A stretch of 64,000 nucleotides of DNA from Carnobacterium divergens (GCF_900258435.1 NZ_LT992558.1:252721-316720); one strand, 5' to 3'; shown: positions 55,177-64,000, counted from the first letter of the stretch. A program made the numbers and translations. Notes: generated from the letters alone by a model not told the origin.

Positions 55177-56469
55177 ATGTCTTCAGTAGTAGTTGTGGGA
55201 ACACAATGGGGCGATGAAGGAAAAGGTAAGATTACAGATTTTTTAAGTGAAAATGCGGAAGTGATTGCACGTTACCAAGGTGGCGATAATGCAGGACACA
55301 CAATCAAATTTGACGGTGTGACGTACAAATTACACTTAATTCCTTCAGGTATTTTCTATAAGGAGAAAATTAGCGTTATAGGAAATGGCGTTGTGGTAAA
55401 CCCAAAATCACTTGTAACTGAATTGGCTTACCTAAAAGATAAAAATATTGATACGGATAATCTACGTATCTCAGATCGTGCACATGTTATTTTACCTTAT
55501 CATATCCACTTGGATCAATTACAAGAAGATTCAAAAGGAGATCAAAAAATTGGAACAACCATTAAAGGGATTGGTCCAGCGTATATGGATAAAGCAGCAC
55601 GTGTTGGGATTCGAGTTGCTGATTTATTAGACAAAGAAATTTTTGCTGAACGTCTACGTATTAACTTAGAAGAAAAAAATCGTCAATTCGTTAAAATGTT
55701 TGAGTCAACACCTATTGAATTTGATGATGTTTTTGAAGAGTATTATGAATATGGTCAACAAATTAAAAAATATGTCTGTGACACGTCAGTTATTTTAAAT
55801 GACGCATTAGATGCTGGCAAACGGGTTCTTTTTGAAGGCGCACAAGGCGTAATGCTAGATATCGATCAAGGAACGTATCCATTTGTTACGTCTTCAAACC
55901 CTGTTGCCGGCGGTGTGACAATCGGGAGTGGCGTTGGTCCTTCTAAAATTGATAAAGTTGTAGGCGTATGTAAAGCTTATACAAGTCGCGTTGGTGACGG
56001 TCCTTTCCCAACTGAATTATTCGATGAAGTAGGTCAACAAATTCGTGAAGTAGGGAAAGAATACGGTACTACAACAGGACGCCCTCGTCGTGTGGGTTGG
56101 TTTGATACGGTTGTAATGCGTCACGCAAAACGTGTTTCTGGAATTACAAACTTATCACTGAATTCAATTGATGTTTTAAGTGGGTTAGAAACCGTTAAAA
56201 TTTGTACTTCTTACGAACGTAACGGTGAAACGATTTTTCATTACCCAGCTAGCTTAAAAGAATTAGCTGAATGTACACCGATTTATGAAGAGCTACCAGG
56301 TTGGAGCGAAGATATTACAGGTTGTCGTACTCTTGAAGAATTACCGGCTAATGCACGTAACTATGTGCACCGTGTTTCTGAATTAGTAGGCGTACGTATT
56401 TCAACTTTCTCAGTAGGTCCAGATCGTAACCAAACGAATGTATTAGAAAGTGTTTGGGCACAAATTTAA
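55177..56469 (+). CDS. purA: adenylosuccinate synthetase
   Basis: Joins IMP and aspartate with GTP to make adenylosuccinate, the first step from IMP to AMP. The GTP/IMP loop is [11 protein letters not shown] (8-18) with the catalytic Asp/Lys, followed by GGDNAGHT. The signature [16 protein letters not shown] and the C-terminal [10 protein letters not shown] guanine-binding region are intact. Length 430 is normal. GAGGTG precedes the ATG. It is monocistronic, with repeats upstream suggestive of purine control. Confidence 0.98.
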   Translation: MSSVVVVGTQWGDEGKGKITDFLSENAEVIARYQGGDNAGHTIKFDGVTYKLHLIPSGIFYKEKISVIGNGVVVNPKSLVTELAYLKDKNIDTDNLRISDRAHVILPYHIHLDQLQEDSKGDQKIGTTIKGIGPAYMDKAARVGIRVADLLDKEIFAERLRINLEEKNRQFVKMFESTPIEFDDVFEEYYEYGQQIKKYVCDTSVILNDALDAGKRVLFEGAQGVMLDIDQGTYPFVTSSNPVAGGVTIGSGVGPSKIDKVVGVCKAYTSRVGDGPFPTELFDEVGQQIREVGKEYGTTTGRPRRVGWFDTVVMRHAKRVSGITNLSLNSIDVLSGLETVKICTSYERNGETIFHYPASLKELAECTPIYEELPGWSEDITGCRTLEELPANARNYVHRVSELVGVRISTFSVGPDRNQTNVLESVWAQI

Positions 56470-56489
56470 GTCATTTAAACTTAAACCTA

Positions 56490-56528
56490 AAGGCTAGTGT
56501 TCCCAATATGGGGAAACTAGTCTTTTTT
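56490..56528 (+). terminator. terminator after purA
   Basis: Stem AGGCTAGT-G-TTCCC and GGGAA-A-CTAGTCT with one internal mismatch, followed by seven U. Confidence 0.85.
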
Positions 56529-56545
56529 TGAATGGAGAGAGGTTG

Positions 56546-56574
56546 TTGTAGAAATAGGATTTAAAAGTTATACT
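56546..56574 (+). promoter_or_regulatory. promoter of the LevR-like activator gene
   Basis: -35 TTGTAG (56546-56551), 17-base spacer, -10 TATACT (56569-56574). This is a vegetative sigma-type promoter, unlike the -24/-12 promoter of the operon it should control. Confidence 0.6.
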
Positions 56575-56613
56575 TTAATTGTCCAGTCTGTCACCCAGTA
56601 AAGGAGTAGAATA

Positions 56614-59277
56614 ATGAAACGAATTCAGATAATTTATGAGGTGCTAAAAAAACAAGGAATTAAGGGTTTAACCACAAAAGATGTAGCGAGTTTAACGTCA
56701 TTTAGTCGTAATAACGTAAGTTCTGATTTGAATGAACTTGTGAGAATGGGAAAAGCGCGTAAAGAGATGGGAAAACCAGTATATTATTTTCCAAAGGAAG
56801 AAAAGAAAACGCTACCTAAAGAGGTAGGATTCGACTTATTTTTAATTGAAAATCCCTCATTGTCCAAAGCAATTGAGCAAGCTAAAGCGGCTGTTTTATA
56901 TCCCCCCAATGGCATGAATACCTTACTATTAGGTGAAACTGGAACAGGGAAATCAATGTTTGCTGAAATGTTATTTTCATTTGGAAAAGAAATGAAGCGC
57001 TTTACTCAAAATGAGCAGTTAATTAGTTTTAATTGTGCTGACTATAGCCACAACCCTCAAATGCTTTTAGCGCAATTATTTGGCGTGAAAAAAAATGCCT
57101 TTACTGGAGCCAATGAAGATCGTAAAGGCTTGATTGAATTAGCAGACCAAGGTGTACTGTTCTTAGATGAAGTCCATCGATTACCACCAGAAGGTCAAGA
57201 AATGTTGTTTACTTTTATGGATAAAGGAACGTTTAGAAGACTAGGAGAAACAGAAAACGAACGCAGCTCACAGGTGATGATTGTAGCAGCGACAACTGAA
57301 AATCCAACAGCTACTTTATTAGAAACCTTCGTTAGAAGAATGCCCATGGTAATTAAATTGCCAAATCTTAAAAGTCGACAGTTAGAAGAACGATTTGCAC
57401 TCATTAAGTATTTTATCAATCAAGAATCAGCTAAATTAAAAGAGCCAATTACCGTTTCCGTAAATTCATTAAGAGCTTTTTTAAGTTACGAGTGCAAACA
57501 TAATATCGGAGAGTTAAAGTCAGATGTGCAATTGGCCTGTGCCAAAGCGTATGCAGAGTACTTATCCAACCACGCAAAAAAGATTCAAATCTCAGCATTG
57601 GATTTATCTGAAAAAGTAAACGCTGGATTATTGTTGGAAGTTCAACACCGTAAACTTTGGAATAAAATTATTGGCATTAACCAGCGGTATTTTGAATTTT
57701 CAGGAGATGCTACACACTATTTAGAAGAACCGATTGATCAGCAGGATATTTATGAATTGATTGACCATAAAAAAATTGAATTAACGCATTTAGGGATTAG
57801 CGGAAAAAAACTAGAAGAGAATTTAAACAAGGAGATTCATCTGTACTTTGAAGAATACATGAATCAAACAAAGAAAAACGCCAATCAACGCTATATTGAA
57901 AAATTAGTAGATCAACGTATTATTGCGAGTGTAGAACGAATGATTCAATATGCGGAAAGTCAGTTGGAGACGGTGTTTGGAAATCGTATTTTTTATGGCT
58001 TGGCGTTACATCTTGAAAAGGCAGTATCTCGTGTTAAAAAGAATCATTATTACGAAAATCAGCTATTTGAAAATACTGAAAAAAGCTATCCACGAGAATA
58101 TCAAGTTTCTTGTGACTGTATTCGGTTATTTAATCAAGAGTTTGAAATTGAATTGCCAATCAGCGAAGCCAATTATCTAACCTTGTTCTTTGCATATGGC
58201 AATCATACTAAAAAACAAGTTCAAGAAGAAGTACGAGTTTTTGTAGTCACTCATGGTGAATCAACAGCAACATCAATTGTGAATACAGTCAATCAATTAT
58301 TAGGTGAAGAATACGGGATTGGATTTGACGTGCCGCTATCTGAAAAACCACAAGACTCGCTTCTTCGAATTAAAGCGTATATTCAAACGCATCAAATCAA
58401 GGCGCCTATTTTGTTTATGGTGGATATGGGATCGTTAAATACTTTTGGAAATGAGATTAGTAAGACCTTTGGGATAGATACTCAAACGATCCAATTAGTT
58501 TCTACGCTACATGTGTTAGAAGCAGTTCGAAAATCCATGTTGGGCTATCCCTTGCAAACAGTCTATAAGGAAACCCTTGCCGTGAATCTTTTGATTGAGG
58601 AAGAAATTCAAGAACATAGTAAAAAAAATTCGGTTAAATTTGCCATCGTAACAATTTGTACAACGGGTGAAGGGACGGCGAAAATCTTAAAAAACATACT
58701 AAAAACAGAAGTGCGTTTTGACGAAGAAATGCTTGAGGTCATTGCAATCAATTTAATTGACAAGGAAGATATTTATTCAAGACTAGCCAGTTTGTCCCAG
58801 ACTTATGAAATTATCTGTATAGTGAGTCCTTTTCATTTAGCTTTTCAATACCCTCATTTTGATTTAGTAGAGGTGATTGAAAAATCTAAAATCCAGGAGA
58901 TTCAGCAATTAGTTGATTTGGCAGAAACCTATGGGAAATTAGGAAAAACACTAGCTGGACAGTTGAAATATGTTGATTCAGAGGAAGTCGTGATAGATGT
59001 AAAGAAACTGATCACAGCTCTAACAATTCAATTTTCGATCGAATCAAATTTAAATGTGTTGATTGGATTTGCTTTTCATTTAGCGTGTATGATTGACCGA
59101 GAGTTTGGTGGCGAAAAAGGGACAGAATTTTTAGATAAAGAATTTTTCATGAGAAAACATGCAGATGAAATTCAATTAATTCAAGAAGCACTAAGAAGTA
59201 TTGAATACAAATATCAAATCAAAATCAGTGAAGATGAAGTGTGTTACATGGTTTCATTTTTTATTAATACACATTAA
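56614..59277 (+). CDS. LevR/ManR-type sigma-54 activator with PTS regulation domains
   Basis: An 887-residue enhancer-binding protein. An N-terminal helix-turn-helix (about 1-60) precedes an AAA+ domain (about 80-330) with Walker A GETGTGKSMFAE, the sigma-54 contact loop NAFTGA and Walker B GVLFLDEVHRLP. Then come a PRD (about 440-540), an EIIA-Man-like domain with VVTHGESTA (about 545-680), an EIIB-like segment with cysteine in CTTGEGT and a C-terminal PRD (about 780-887). HPr and EII phosphorylation of the PRD histidines would tune it to sugar flux. The contact loop reads NAFTGA where GAFTGA is usual. The downstream operon has a matching -24/-12 promoter. Confidence 0.9.
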   Translation: MKRIQIIYEVLKKQGIKGLTTKDVASLTSFSRNNVSSDLNELVRMGKARKEMGKPVYYFPKEEKKTLPKEVGFDLFLIENPSLSKAIEQAKAAVLYPPNGMNTLLLGETGTGKSMFAEMLFSFGKEMKRFTQNEQLISFNCADYSHNPQMLLAQLFGVKKNAFTGANEDRKGLIELADQGVLFLDEVHRLPPEGQEMLFTFMDKGTFRRLGETENERSSQVMIVAATTENPTATLLETFVRRMPMVIKLPNLKSRQLEERFALIKYFINQESAKLKEPITVSVNSLRAFLSYECKHNIGELKSDVQLACAKAYAEYLSNHAKKIQISALDLSEKVNAGLLLEVQHRKLWNKIIGINQRYFEFSGDATHYLEEPIDQQDIYELIDHKKIELTHLGISGKKLEENLNKEIHLYFEEYMNQTKKNANQRYIEKLVDQRIIASVERMIQYAESQLETVFGNRIFYGLALHLEKAVSRVKKNHYYENQLFENTEKSYPREYQVSCDCIRLFNQEFEIELPISEANYLTLFFAYGNHTKKQVQEEVRVFVVTHGESTATSIVNTVNQLLGEEYGIGFDVPLSEKPQDSLLRIKAYIQTHQIKAPILFMVDMGSLNTFGNEISKTFGIDTQTIQLVSTLHVLEAVRKSMLGYPLQTVYKETLAVNLLIEEEIQEHSKKNSVKFAIVTICTTGEGTAKILKNILKTEVRFDEEMLEVIAINLIDKEDIYSRLASLSQTYEIICIVSPFHLAFQYPHFDLVEVIEKSKIQEIQQLVDLAETYGKLGKTLAGQLKYVDSEEVVIDVKKLITALTIQFSIESNLNVLIGFAFHLACMIDREFGGEKGTEFLDKEFFMRKHADEIQLIQEALRSIEYKYQIKISEDEVCYMVSFFINTH

Positions 59278-59286
59278 GACACATCC

Positions 59287-59323
59287 AAAAGCACATGGCT
59301 AATAACAAAGCGGTGTGCTTTTT
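59287..59323 (+). terminator. terminator after the LevR-like gene
   Basis: Stem AAAAGCACA (59287-59295) and TGTGCTTTT (59314-59322), 18-base loop, with the U-run built into the second arm. Confidence 0.75.
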
Positions 59324-59331
59324 AATGTGTC

Positions 59332-59349
59332 TTGGCACGTTTTTTGCAA
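59332..59349 (+). promoter_or_regulatory. sigma-54 (-24/-12) promoter of the PTS operon
   Basis: TTGGCACGTTTTTTGCAA matches the sigma-54 consensus TGGCACG-N4-TTGCA without mismatch: GG at 59334-59335 and GC at 59346-59347, 12 bases apart. It lies about 40 bases before the EIIB start. The activator encoded at 56614 is the obvious regulator; rpoN itself is not in this window. Confidence 0.92.
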
Positions 59350-59386
59350 TAGTAGTTAGTATCAACCAAAAAAGGGGAGAATAAAG

Positions 59387-59704
59387 ATGGAAATCAAAAT
59401 AACGCTCGTATGTGCAGGTGGAATGTCTACAAGCATTCTAGTTCAAAAAATGCAAAAAGCAGCAACTGAATTTTATCCTAATGATACGATTCATATCGTG
59501 GCTTCAGCAGAAAGCAAGTTTAAAAAATTAGCAGATGAAACGGATATTTTATTGCTAGGCCCGCAAGTAATGTATATGAAGAAGAAAATCGAAGAACAGT
59601 ACGCAGATAAAGGCTTTCCAATCGTTGTTATTAATAGTGTCGATTACGGCATGATAAATGGTGAAAAAATATTAAATGAAGCAATCCATTTAGTCAGAAA
59701 ATAA
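59387..59704 (+). CDS. PTS lactose/cellobiose-family EIIB component
   Basis: A 105-residue phosphotransfer subunit. The phosphocysteine is C9 in LVCAGGMSTSILVQKM, the P-loop of cellobiose-type EIIB. It receives phosphate from the EIIA encoded next and passes it to sugar in EIIC. GGGGAGA precedes the ATG. It is the first gene of the sigma-54 operon. The sugar is probably a beta-glucoside or similar disaccharide but cannot be fixed from sequence. Confidence 0.92.
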   Translation: MEIKITLVCAGGMSTSILVQKMQKAATEFYPNDTIHIVASAESKFKKLADETDILLLGPQVMYMKKKIEEQYADKGFPIVVINSVDYGMINGEKILNEAIHLVRK

Positions 59705-59718
59705 AAAGGAGAGATACG

Positions 59719-60030
59719 ATGAATTTAGAGCAAGCAGTGATGCAGATTATTGTAGGGGCAGGAAATGCAAGAAGTTTAGCAATGGAAGCAATTGACATAG
59801 CCCAATCAGGTGACATTCAAAAAGCAAAAGCAAAATTAGAAGAAGCCAATGAAAAATTAAATGAGGCCCATAATGGTCAGACAGCGTTACTTACAAAAGA
59901 AGCTAGCGGCGAAGGCGTTGAAATTACACTGCTTTTGATTCACGGGCAAGACCATTTAATGAACGCGATTACGGTTCGTGATTTAGCAGATAAATTTGTT
60001 GGGTTATATGACAAGATGAGGGGGAATTAA
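59719..60030 (+). CDS. PTS lactose/cellobiose-family EIIA component
   Basis: A 103-residue all-helical EIIA (PTS Lac class, trimer in known members). The phospho-histidine is H75 in LLIHGQDHLM, and the acidic residue D78 fits the trimer metal site. AAAGGAGA precedes the ATG. It lies between the EIIB and EIIC genes, four bases before EIIC. Confidence 0.93.
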   Translation: MNLEQAVMQIIVGAGNARSLAMEAIDIAQSGDIQKAKAKLEEANEKLNEAHNGQTALLTKEASGEGVEITLLLIHGQDHLMNAITVRDLADKFVGLYDKMRGN

Positions 60031-60033
60031 AAA

Positions 60034-61293
60034 ATGAAATGGGCTAAAATACAAGAAAACATGCAAGTTGTTATGGGGAAGTTCACCAGTAATCGGTACA
60101 TCCAAGCCCTGTCTGATGGTTTGATGACATTATTTCCATTAATGATTGTTGGCGCGATGTCTTCGTTGTTATATGCACTGCCGATAAAAGGCTATCAAAG
60201 CTTCATTACATCAACGGGGATTGCAAAGGCGATTAATATTCCATATGGAATTACAACGGGTCTGATTGCGATTTATGCGGCTTATATGATAGGCTATAAA
60301 TTAGCAGATTCATTTGATAAAGATGGTGCAATGGGAGGGATTCTGAGTTTAATGGCCTTCTTTGTTGTAACACCGATTACGATTTTTGATGAGAAAATTC
60401 AAACATTAAACATGCAGTATTTAGGTTCTCAAGGATTATTTGTTGCCATTATTGTAAGTTTAATTGCAAGTCGTATTTATGTATTAATTTTAGACCAGAA
60501 ATGGGAAATCAAGCTTCCTGAAAGTGTTCCACCAACCGTTAGCAATTCATTTAACAGTTTGATTCCAGGTATTGTCATTGCAGTTATTTTTGTTGTTATT
60601 AGCCAATTGGTGTCGCTGACTGCTTATGGAAATGCACATGATTTGATTATTCAATTGATTCAAGGTCCATTGCAAAAACTAGGCGCGAATTTGCCAGCAG
60701 CATTGGTTTTAGTTTTCTTAATGCAATTTTTATGGTTTTTGGGGATTCATGGTTCAATGGCAACAATGGCTATTTTATATGCGGTTTATTATCCCTTAGA
60801 TTTAGCCAATTTAAACGCGTTTAATGCTGGCTCACCGTTACCGTATATTGTGACAATGTCCTTTATCATGCAACAAAAAGGCGCCCACAATTTAGCCTTT
60901 GCCATTTTATTAGCCTTTAAAACCAAAAGTACCCAGTTAAAAACCGTTGGACGTTTAGGGTTGTTACCAGCTGTTTTTGGAATTAGTGAGCCCTTGAAAT
61001 TTGGTGTTCCAATGATTTTAAATCCATATATTCTAGTTCCGATGATTGGCGCTCCGATGGTGAATATTGTCATTTCTTATTTTGCCATTGCAGCAGGCTG
61101 GGTGCCTCGTTTAAACGGCGTTATGGTGCCAACCGGTATGCCTGAGATTGTCAAAGGAATCTTTATGGGGGGCTGGCAGTTGGTTGTGCTAAATGTCGTT
61201 TTATTGGTGGTATCCATTCTTATTTATCTACCATTTGTCGGTATGCTAGATACAAATAAAGTAAAAGCAGAGGCAGCTTTTGAAAAAGAGTAA
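60034..61293 (+). CDS. PTS lactose/cellobiose-family EIIC permease
   Basis: A 419-residue membrane permease with about ten transmembrane helices. It starts with the amphipathic NRYIQALSDGLMTLFPLMIVGA typical of cellobiose-type EIIC and has WFLGIHGSM and GISEPLKFGVPMILNP, the sugar-binding and gating region. The translation unit is tightly packed with EIIA. The sugar is unknown. Confidence 0.93.
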   Translation: MKWAKIQENMQVVMGKFTSNRYIQALSDGLMTLFPLMIVGAMSSLLYALPIKGYQSFITSTGIAKAINIPYGITTGLIAIYAAYMIGYKLADSFDKDGAMGGILSLMAFFVVTPITIFDEKIQTLNMQYLGSQGLFVAIIVSLIASRIYVLILDQKWEIKLPESVPPTVSNSFNSLIPGIVIAVIFVVISQLVSLTAYGNAHDLIIQLIQGPLQKLGANLPAALVLVFLMQFLWFLGIHGSMATMAILYAVYYPLDLANLNAFNAGSPLPYIVTMSFIMQQKGAHNLAFAILLAFKTKSTQLKTVGRLGLLPAVFGISEPLKFGVPMILNPYILVPMIGAPMVNIVISYFAIAAGWVPRLNGVMVPTGMPEIVKGIFMGGWQLVVLNVVLLVVSILIYLPFVGMLDTNKVKAEAAFEKE

Positions 61294-61314
61294 TAGGATG
61301 TTAGGAGGAATTTT

Positions 61315-62361
61315 GTGAACTATCCAAAATTAATTGTAAAACGCGAAAATAAAATTTTAACGATTGATTGGTCGAGCTTTAGCAGCGATATTTATCAGTT
61401 ATGGATTGGTACAGAGCCTAATAATGAAACGAAAGTTTTACAAATAGCTGAAAAGCAAGACTTTATTAAAATCAAAGCAGAATTTCCAATTTATTTTTTT
61501 CGAGTATTATTGAAAAATGGAACAGAATTTTTTACGCGGGAAGATTTAGTTGATTTAGAAGGAACTGTTAATTTTCGAGATTACGGAGGGTGGCAGGGAT
61601 TTGATGGAAAAAATGTTATTTTTGGTAAATTGTATCGGTCAGATGTCTTGTCTCAACTAACTTCGCAAGATCTTGAGTACATTCAAAACCAGTTAGGGAT
61701 TAAAACCGTGATTGATTACCGTAATGAAATCGAACGAGAGGCAGATCCTGATAAAAAATGGAAAGGAGCTACGTTTTATTCTTTAGACCCTAATGCTGAT
61801 ATGGCAGCAATGGCCTCAAATACATCTGAAAAAAGTGTGGCTACGCATCAAAAGCATTCATTTAAAGAAATGTTGGAAACAGTAGAAGGACGCGAAAACA
61901 TTAAGAATTTAAAAACTAATATGACGGAACAATATCGTCAATTTGTCTTATCGCCACAGTCGCTAACGGTTTACCGTAAAGTGATTCAACTTCACTTAAA
62001 AAAAGAAAATACACCTATTTTACAACATTGTAAAGGTGGAAAAGACCGAACTGGATTTGGTGTTGCTATCCTTTTATTGTTATTGGGTGTCTCTGAAAAA
62101 GATGTAGCAACGGATTTCTTCTTAACAGACGAGTATCGCAAAGAACATATCGCCAGTCGAATGGAACTTTATAGAAAATATACAACTGATGAAGAAGTGT
62201 TAGATAATTTAAGGGCATTAACATCTTCTGAACCTGAGTATTTAGCGGCCACATTTGAAACGATAAAAGAAACTTATGGAAGTTTTGATCAGTTTGTTCA
62301 AGAAGGATTAAACATTTCACAACAAGAAATTGAGACACTAAGATCGTTGTATTTAGTGTAA
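61315..62361 (+). CDS. tyrosine-protein phosphatase (DSP/LipA-like), last gene of the sigma-54 PTS operon
   Basis: A 348-residue phosphatase of the Cys-based family. The active-site loop is HCKGGKDRTG, with nucleophile C239 and the CX5R arginine. Preceding blocks NFRDYGGW and KLYRSDVLSQLT are typical of bacterial LipA/PtpB-like tyrosine and lipid phosphatases. No signal peptide is evident. It starts with GTG behind AGGAGGAA, 21 bases after EIIC, so it is cotranscribed with the PTS. The substrate could be a phosphoprotein, phosphoinositide or sugar phosphate; association with a PTS makes the last worth considering. Confidence 0.85.
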   Translation: MNYPKLIVKRENKILTIDWSSFSSDIYQLWIGTEPNNETKVLQIAEKQDFIKIKAEFPIYFFRVLLKNGTEFFTREDLVDLEGTVNFRDYGGWQGFDGKNVIFGKLYRSDVLSQLTSQDLEYIQNQLGIKTVIDYRNEIEREADPDKKWKGATFYSLDPNADMAAMASNTSEKSVATHQKHSFKEMLETVEGRENIKNLKTNMTEQYRQFVLSPQSLTVYRKVIQLHLKKENTPILQHCKGGKDRTGFGVAILLLLLGVSEKDVATDFFLTDEYRKEHIASRMELYRKYTTDEEVLDNLRALTSSEPEYLAATFETIKETYGSFDQFVQEGLNISQQEIETLRSLYLV

Positions 62362-62376
62362 AACGAAAATGATATG

Positions 62377-62422
62377 AAATAAACTGCTAAAGTAATTAAA
62401 AATTTAGCGGTTTATTTTTTTG
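62377..62422 (+). terminator. terminator after the phosphatase gene
   Basis: Stem AAATAAACTGCTAAA (62377-62391) and TTTAGCGGTTTATTT (62403-62417), one G-U pair, followed by more U. Confidence 0.85.
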
Positions 62423-62504
62423 TTTCTAAAAAAACAACTACATATATTATGTATGGTGATTCTAAATGGTTTTGTTATTTTATGAAATTAATTTCAAGTA
62501 TGCG

Positions 62505-62533
62505 TTTACATTTGTTCAAAAGGGTGCTATATT
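62505..62533 (+). promoter_or_regulatory. promoter of the organophosphate transporter gene
   Basis: -35 TTTACA (62505-62510), 17-base spacer, -10 TATATT (62528-62533) with TGC before the -10. Confidence 0.7.
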
Positions 62534-62539
62534 ATTAAA

Positions 62540-62554
62540 TAGAAAACGTTATCT
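62540..62554 (+). promoter_or_regulatory. cre-like site at the transporter promoter
   Basis: TAGAAAACGTTATCT matches the cre consensus WTGNAANCGNWNNCW except for one position. It lies at about the transcription start, where CcpA would block initiation. Confidence 0.6.
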
Positions 62555-62609
62555 TTAAGAGGTTATCAGCTGATAGAAAAAATACAAAAAGTAGAAAGAA
62601 GGATGCTGG

Positions 62610-63998
62610 ATGTTTGATTTTCTAAAAAATGTTCCTGTTCCAAAGAGTGCATTAACCATTTCAGAACAGCGGAAACGTTGGTTTAAAGAATTTATGAAAC
62701 CGTTTTTTGTAGTGGTGATGATTTATATCACTATGTATTTGATTCGGAATAATTTTAAAGCGGCGCAACCCTTATTAAAAAGCCAGCTAGGGTTTACTAC
62801 TACTGATTTAGGGTATATTGGGTTCACTTTTTCAATCGTTTATGGATTTGGTAAATTTATCTTAGGCTACATCGTGGATGGAAAGAACACGAAGAAAATT
62901 TTATCTGTGCTTTTATTTTTATCTTCTCTAACAGTTTTATGCATGGGTTTTCTATTTACGATGAATCATGTACCACTTGGTTGGATTGTTGTACTTTGGT
63001 CATTGAATGGTCTCTTTCAATGTGTTGGTGGACCGAGTTGTGCTTCTGTTATTACGCAATGGACAACTAAGAAAAATCGAGGGCGATATATTGGTTTATG
63101 GAATGCATCGCATAATATTGGCGGCGGTTTAGCTGGGATTTTTGCTATCTGGTGTGCGCAAACATTCTTTAAAGGAAGTGTAGCCGGGATGTTTATTTTA
63201 CCCGCTATTGTAGCAAGTGTAATTGCTGTGCTTACTTTTTTTATTGGAAAAAATCGTCCAGAGGATTTAGGCTGGGCATCTAGCGAAGAAATCTTTGAAG
63301 AGCCTGTTGAAGAAGCAAATCAAGAAGCAGAAGATATGACAAAATGGCAAATTTTCAAAAAATACCTTTTAACGAATCCTTGGATTTGGTTATTGTGTGT
63401 GTCGAACGTTTTTGTGTACATCGTGAGAATTGGAATTGATAATTGGGCACCATTGTATGTCACGGAACACTTGAACTTTAGCAATGAAGCAGCAGCGAAT
63501 ACGATTTTTTATTTTGAAATGGGTGCGCTAGTAGGCTGCTTAGCTTGGGGGTATATTTCTGATTTCTTAAAGGGGCGTCCAGCATTAGTTGCAACAGTCA
63601 GTAGTTTTCTATTACCGATTGGGATTATTGGTTATCAATTTGGGACGACTGAATTGATTATTAATGGGTCATTGTTTATGTTGGGGATGATGATTTTTGG
63701 ACCACAATTATTGATCAATATCTCAATGCTTGGTTTTGTACCTAAAAAAGCAACGGTTGTTGCAGGTGGATTGCTAGGAGCATTTGCGTATTTGTTTGGT
63801 GATTCAATGGCAAAAATTTTACTAGCAAAAATTTCAGATCCAACTCAAGCAGGTGTGAAGCTATTTAATACAGTTCTTCATGGGTGGGGTGATACATTTA
63901 TTATTTTTTATATCGCTGTTGTGATTATTATTGTATTATTAGGAACGGTTGCATTTGCAGAAGAAAAACGAATTCGACAAGCTAAAATAAAAGTATAA
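62610..63998 (+). CDS. uhpT: organophosphate:phosphate antiporter, hexose-phosphate type (UhpT-like)
   Basis: A 462-residue major facilitator transporter of the organophosphate:Pi antiporter family with about twelve helices. Family features are YLIRNNFKAAQPLLKSQLGF in helix 1, GKFILGYIVDGKNTKKIL in the loop after helix 2, and the VGGPSCASVITQW and WNASHNIGGGLAG blocks. It would exchange external hexose-6-phosphate (or glycerol-3-phosphate) for phosphate; the UhpT/UhpC-like choice over GlpT is tentative. It has its own promoter with a cre-like site, and the stop codon lies two bases before the window end. Confidence 0.85.
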   Translation: MFDFLKNVPVPKSALTISEQRKRWFKEFMKPFFVVVMIYITMYLIRNNFKAAQPLLKSQLGFTTTDLGYIGFTFSIVYGFGKFILGYIVDGKNTKKILSVLLFLSSLTVLCMGFLFTMNHVPLGWIVVLWSLNGLFQCVGGPSCASVITQWTTKKNRGRYIGLWNASHNIGGGLAGIFAIWCAQTFFKGSVAGMFILPAIVASVIAVLTFFIGKNRPEDLGWASSEEIFEEPVEEANQEAEDMTKWQIFKKYLLTNPWIWLLCVSNVFVYIVRIGIDNWAPLYVTEHLNFSNEAAANTIFYFEMGALVGCLAWGYISDFLKGRPALVATVSSFLLPIGIIGYQFGTTELIINGSLFMLGMMIFGPQLLINISMLGFVPKKATVVAGGLLGAFAYLFGDSMAKILLAKISDPTQAGVKLFNTVLHGWGDTFIIFYIAVVIIIVLLGTVAFAEEKRIRQAKIKV

Positions 63999-64000
63999 GA

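Overview
The window looks like the replication-origin region of a low-GC Gram-positive chromosome. Gene content and order (rpmH, oriC, dnaA, dnaN, yaaA, recF, gyrB, gyrA, rpsF, ssb, rpsR, gdpP, rplI, dnaC, purA to the right; rnpA, yidC, jag, and further out mnmE, mnmG, rsmG, noc, parA, parB to the left) are typical of Lactobacillales. Noc, a DhaS/DhaQ/DhaKLM glycerol module, a sigma-54-dependent PTS with a LevR-type activator, and sortase- and lipobox-bearing surface proteins suggest the Carnobacteriaceae/Enterococcaceae. Carnobacterium is my best guess, by inference rather than a database match. Genes left of dnaA mostly lie on the minus strand and genes right of it on the plus strand, as expected for a bidirectional origin at about 39.2-41.3 kb.

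Layout. 1-321: tandem consensus promoters facing left, probably for an rRNA operon just outside the window. 0.3-15.6 kb (minus strand): histidine phosphatase, msrA, serS behind a T-box, a D,D-carboxypeptidase next to a two-component system, a secreted Tim44-like protein, guaB, three proteins of unknown function, the GTPase YchF, parB-parA, noc and rsmG. 15.9-19.6 kb: a sortase-anchored nucleotidase, two long perfect hairpins, and an Abi/HEPN-type gene that looks like an accessory insertion. 19.8-23.8 kb: mnmG, mnmE and a FUSC-like membrane protein. 24-28 kb: trehalose regulon (treR facing treC-treB). 28-33 kb: dihydroxyacetone/glycerol module (dhaS, dhaQ, dhaK-dhaL-dhaM-gldA). 33.2-36.8 kb: Fur-box-controlled iron uptake operon that starts with a nitroreductase. 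36.8-39.1 kb: jag, yidC, rnpA, rpmH. 39.2-41.3 kb: bipartite oriC around dnaA. 41.3-56.5 kb: core replication and translation operons, interrupted by one minus-strand GNAT gene. 56.6-64 kb: a LevR-like activator, a -24/-12 promoter, a cellobiose-type PTS with a tyrosine phosphatase, and an organophosphate transporter.

How the parts work together. Glycerol oxidized by GldA gives dihydroxyacetone, which DhaKLM phosphorylates with PEP via the PTS. DhaS, probably with DhaQ, should activate dhaK through a recognisable operator beside a weak -35 box, with a cre-like site inside the promoter. Trehalose enters as trehalose-6-phosphate through TreB and is cleaved by TreC; a TreR palindrome and a cre-like site lie at the treB promoter. 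ParA, ParB and Noc go with a perfect parS at 50.85 kb and near-perfect parS sites at 4.9 and 49.9 kb. Most of the window is conserved core genome, and I see no convincing wholly new multigene system. The items most worth a second look are the sigma-54 PTS/phosphatase operon, the three 41-bp-phased repeats before purA, the everted parS half-sites, the attenuator-like hairpin in the yaaA-recF leader and the Abi/HEPN insertion.
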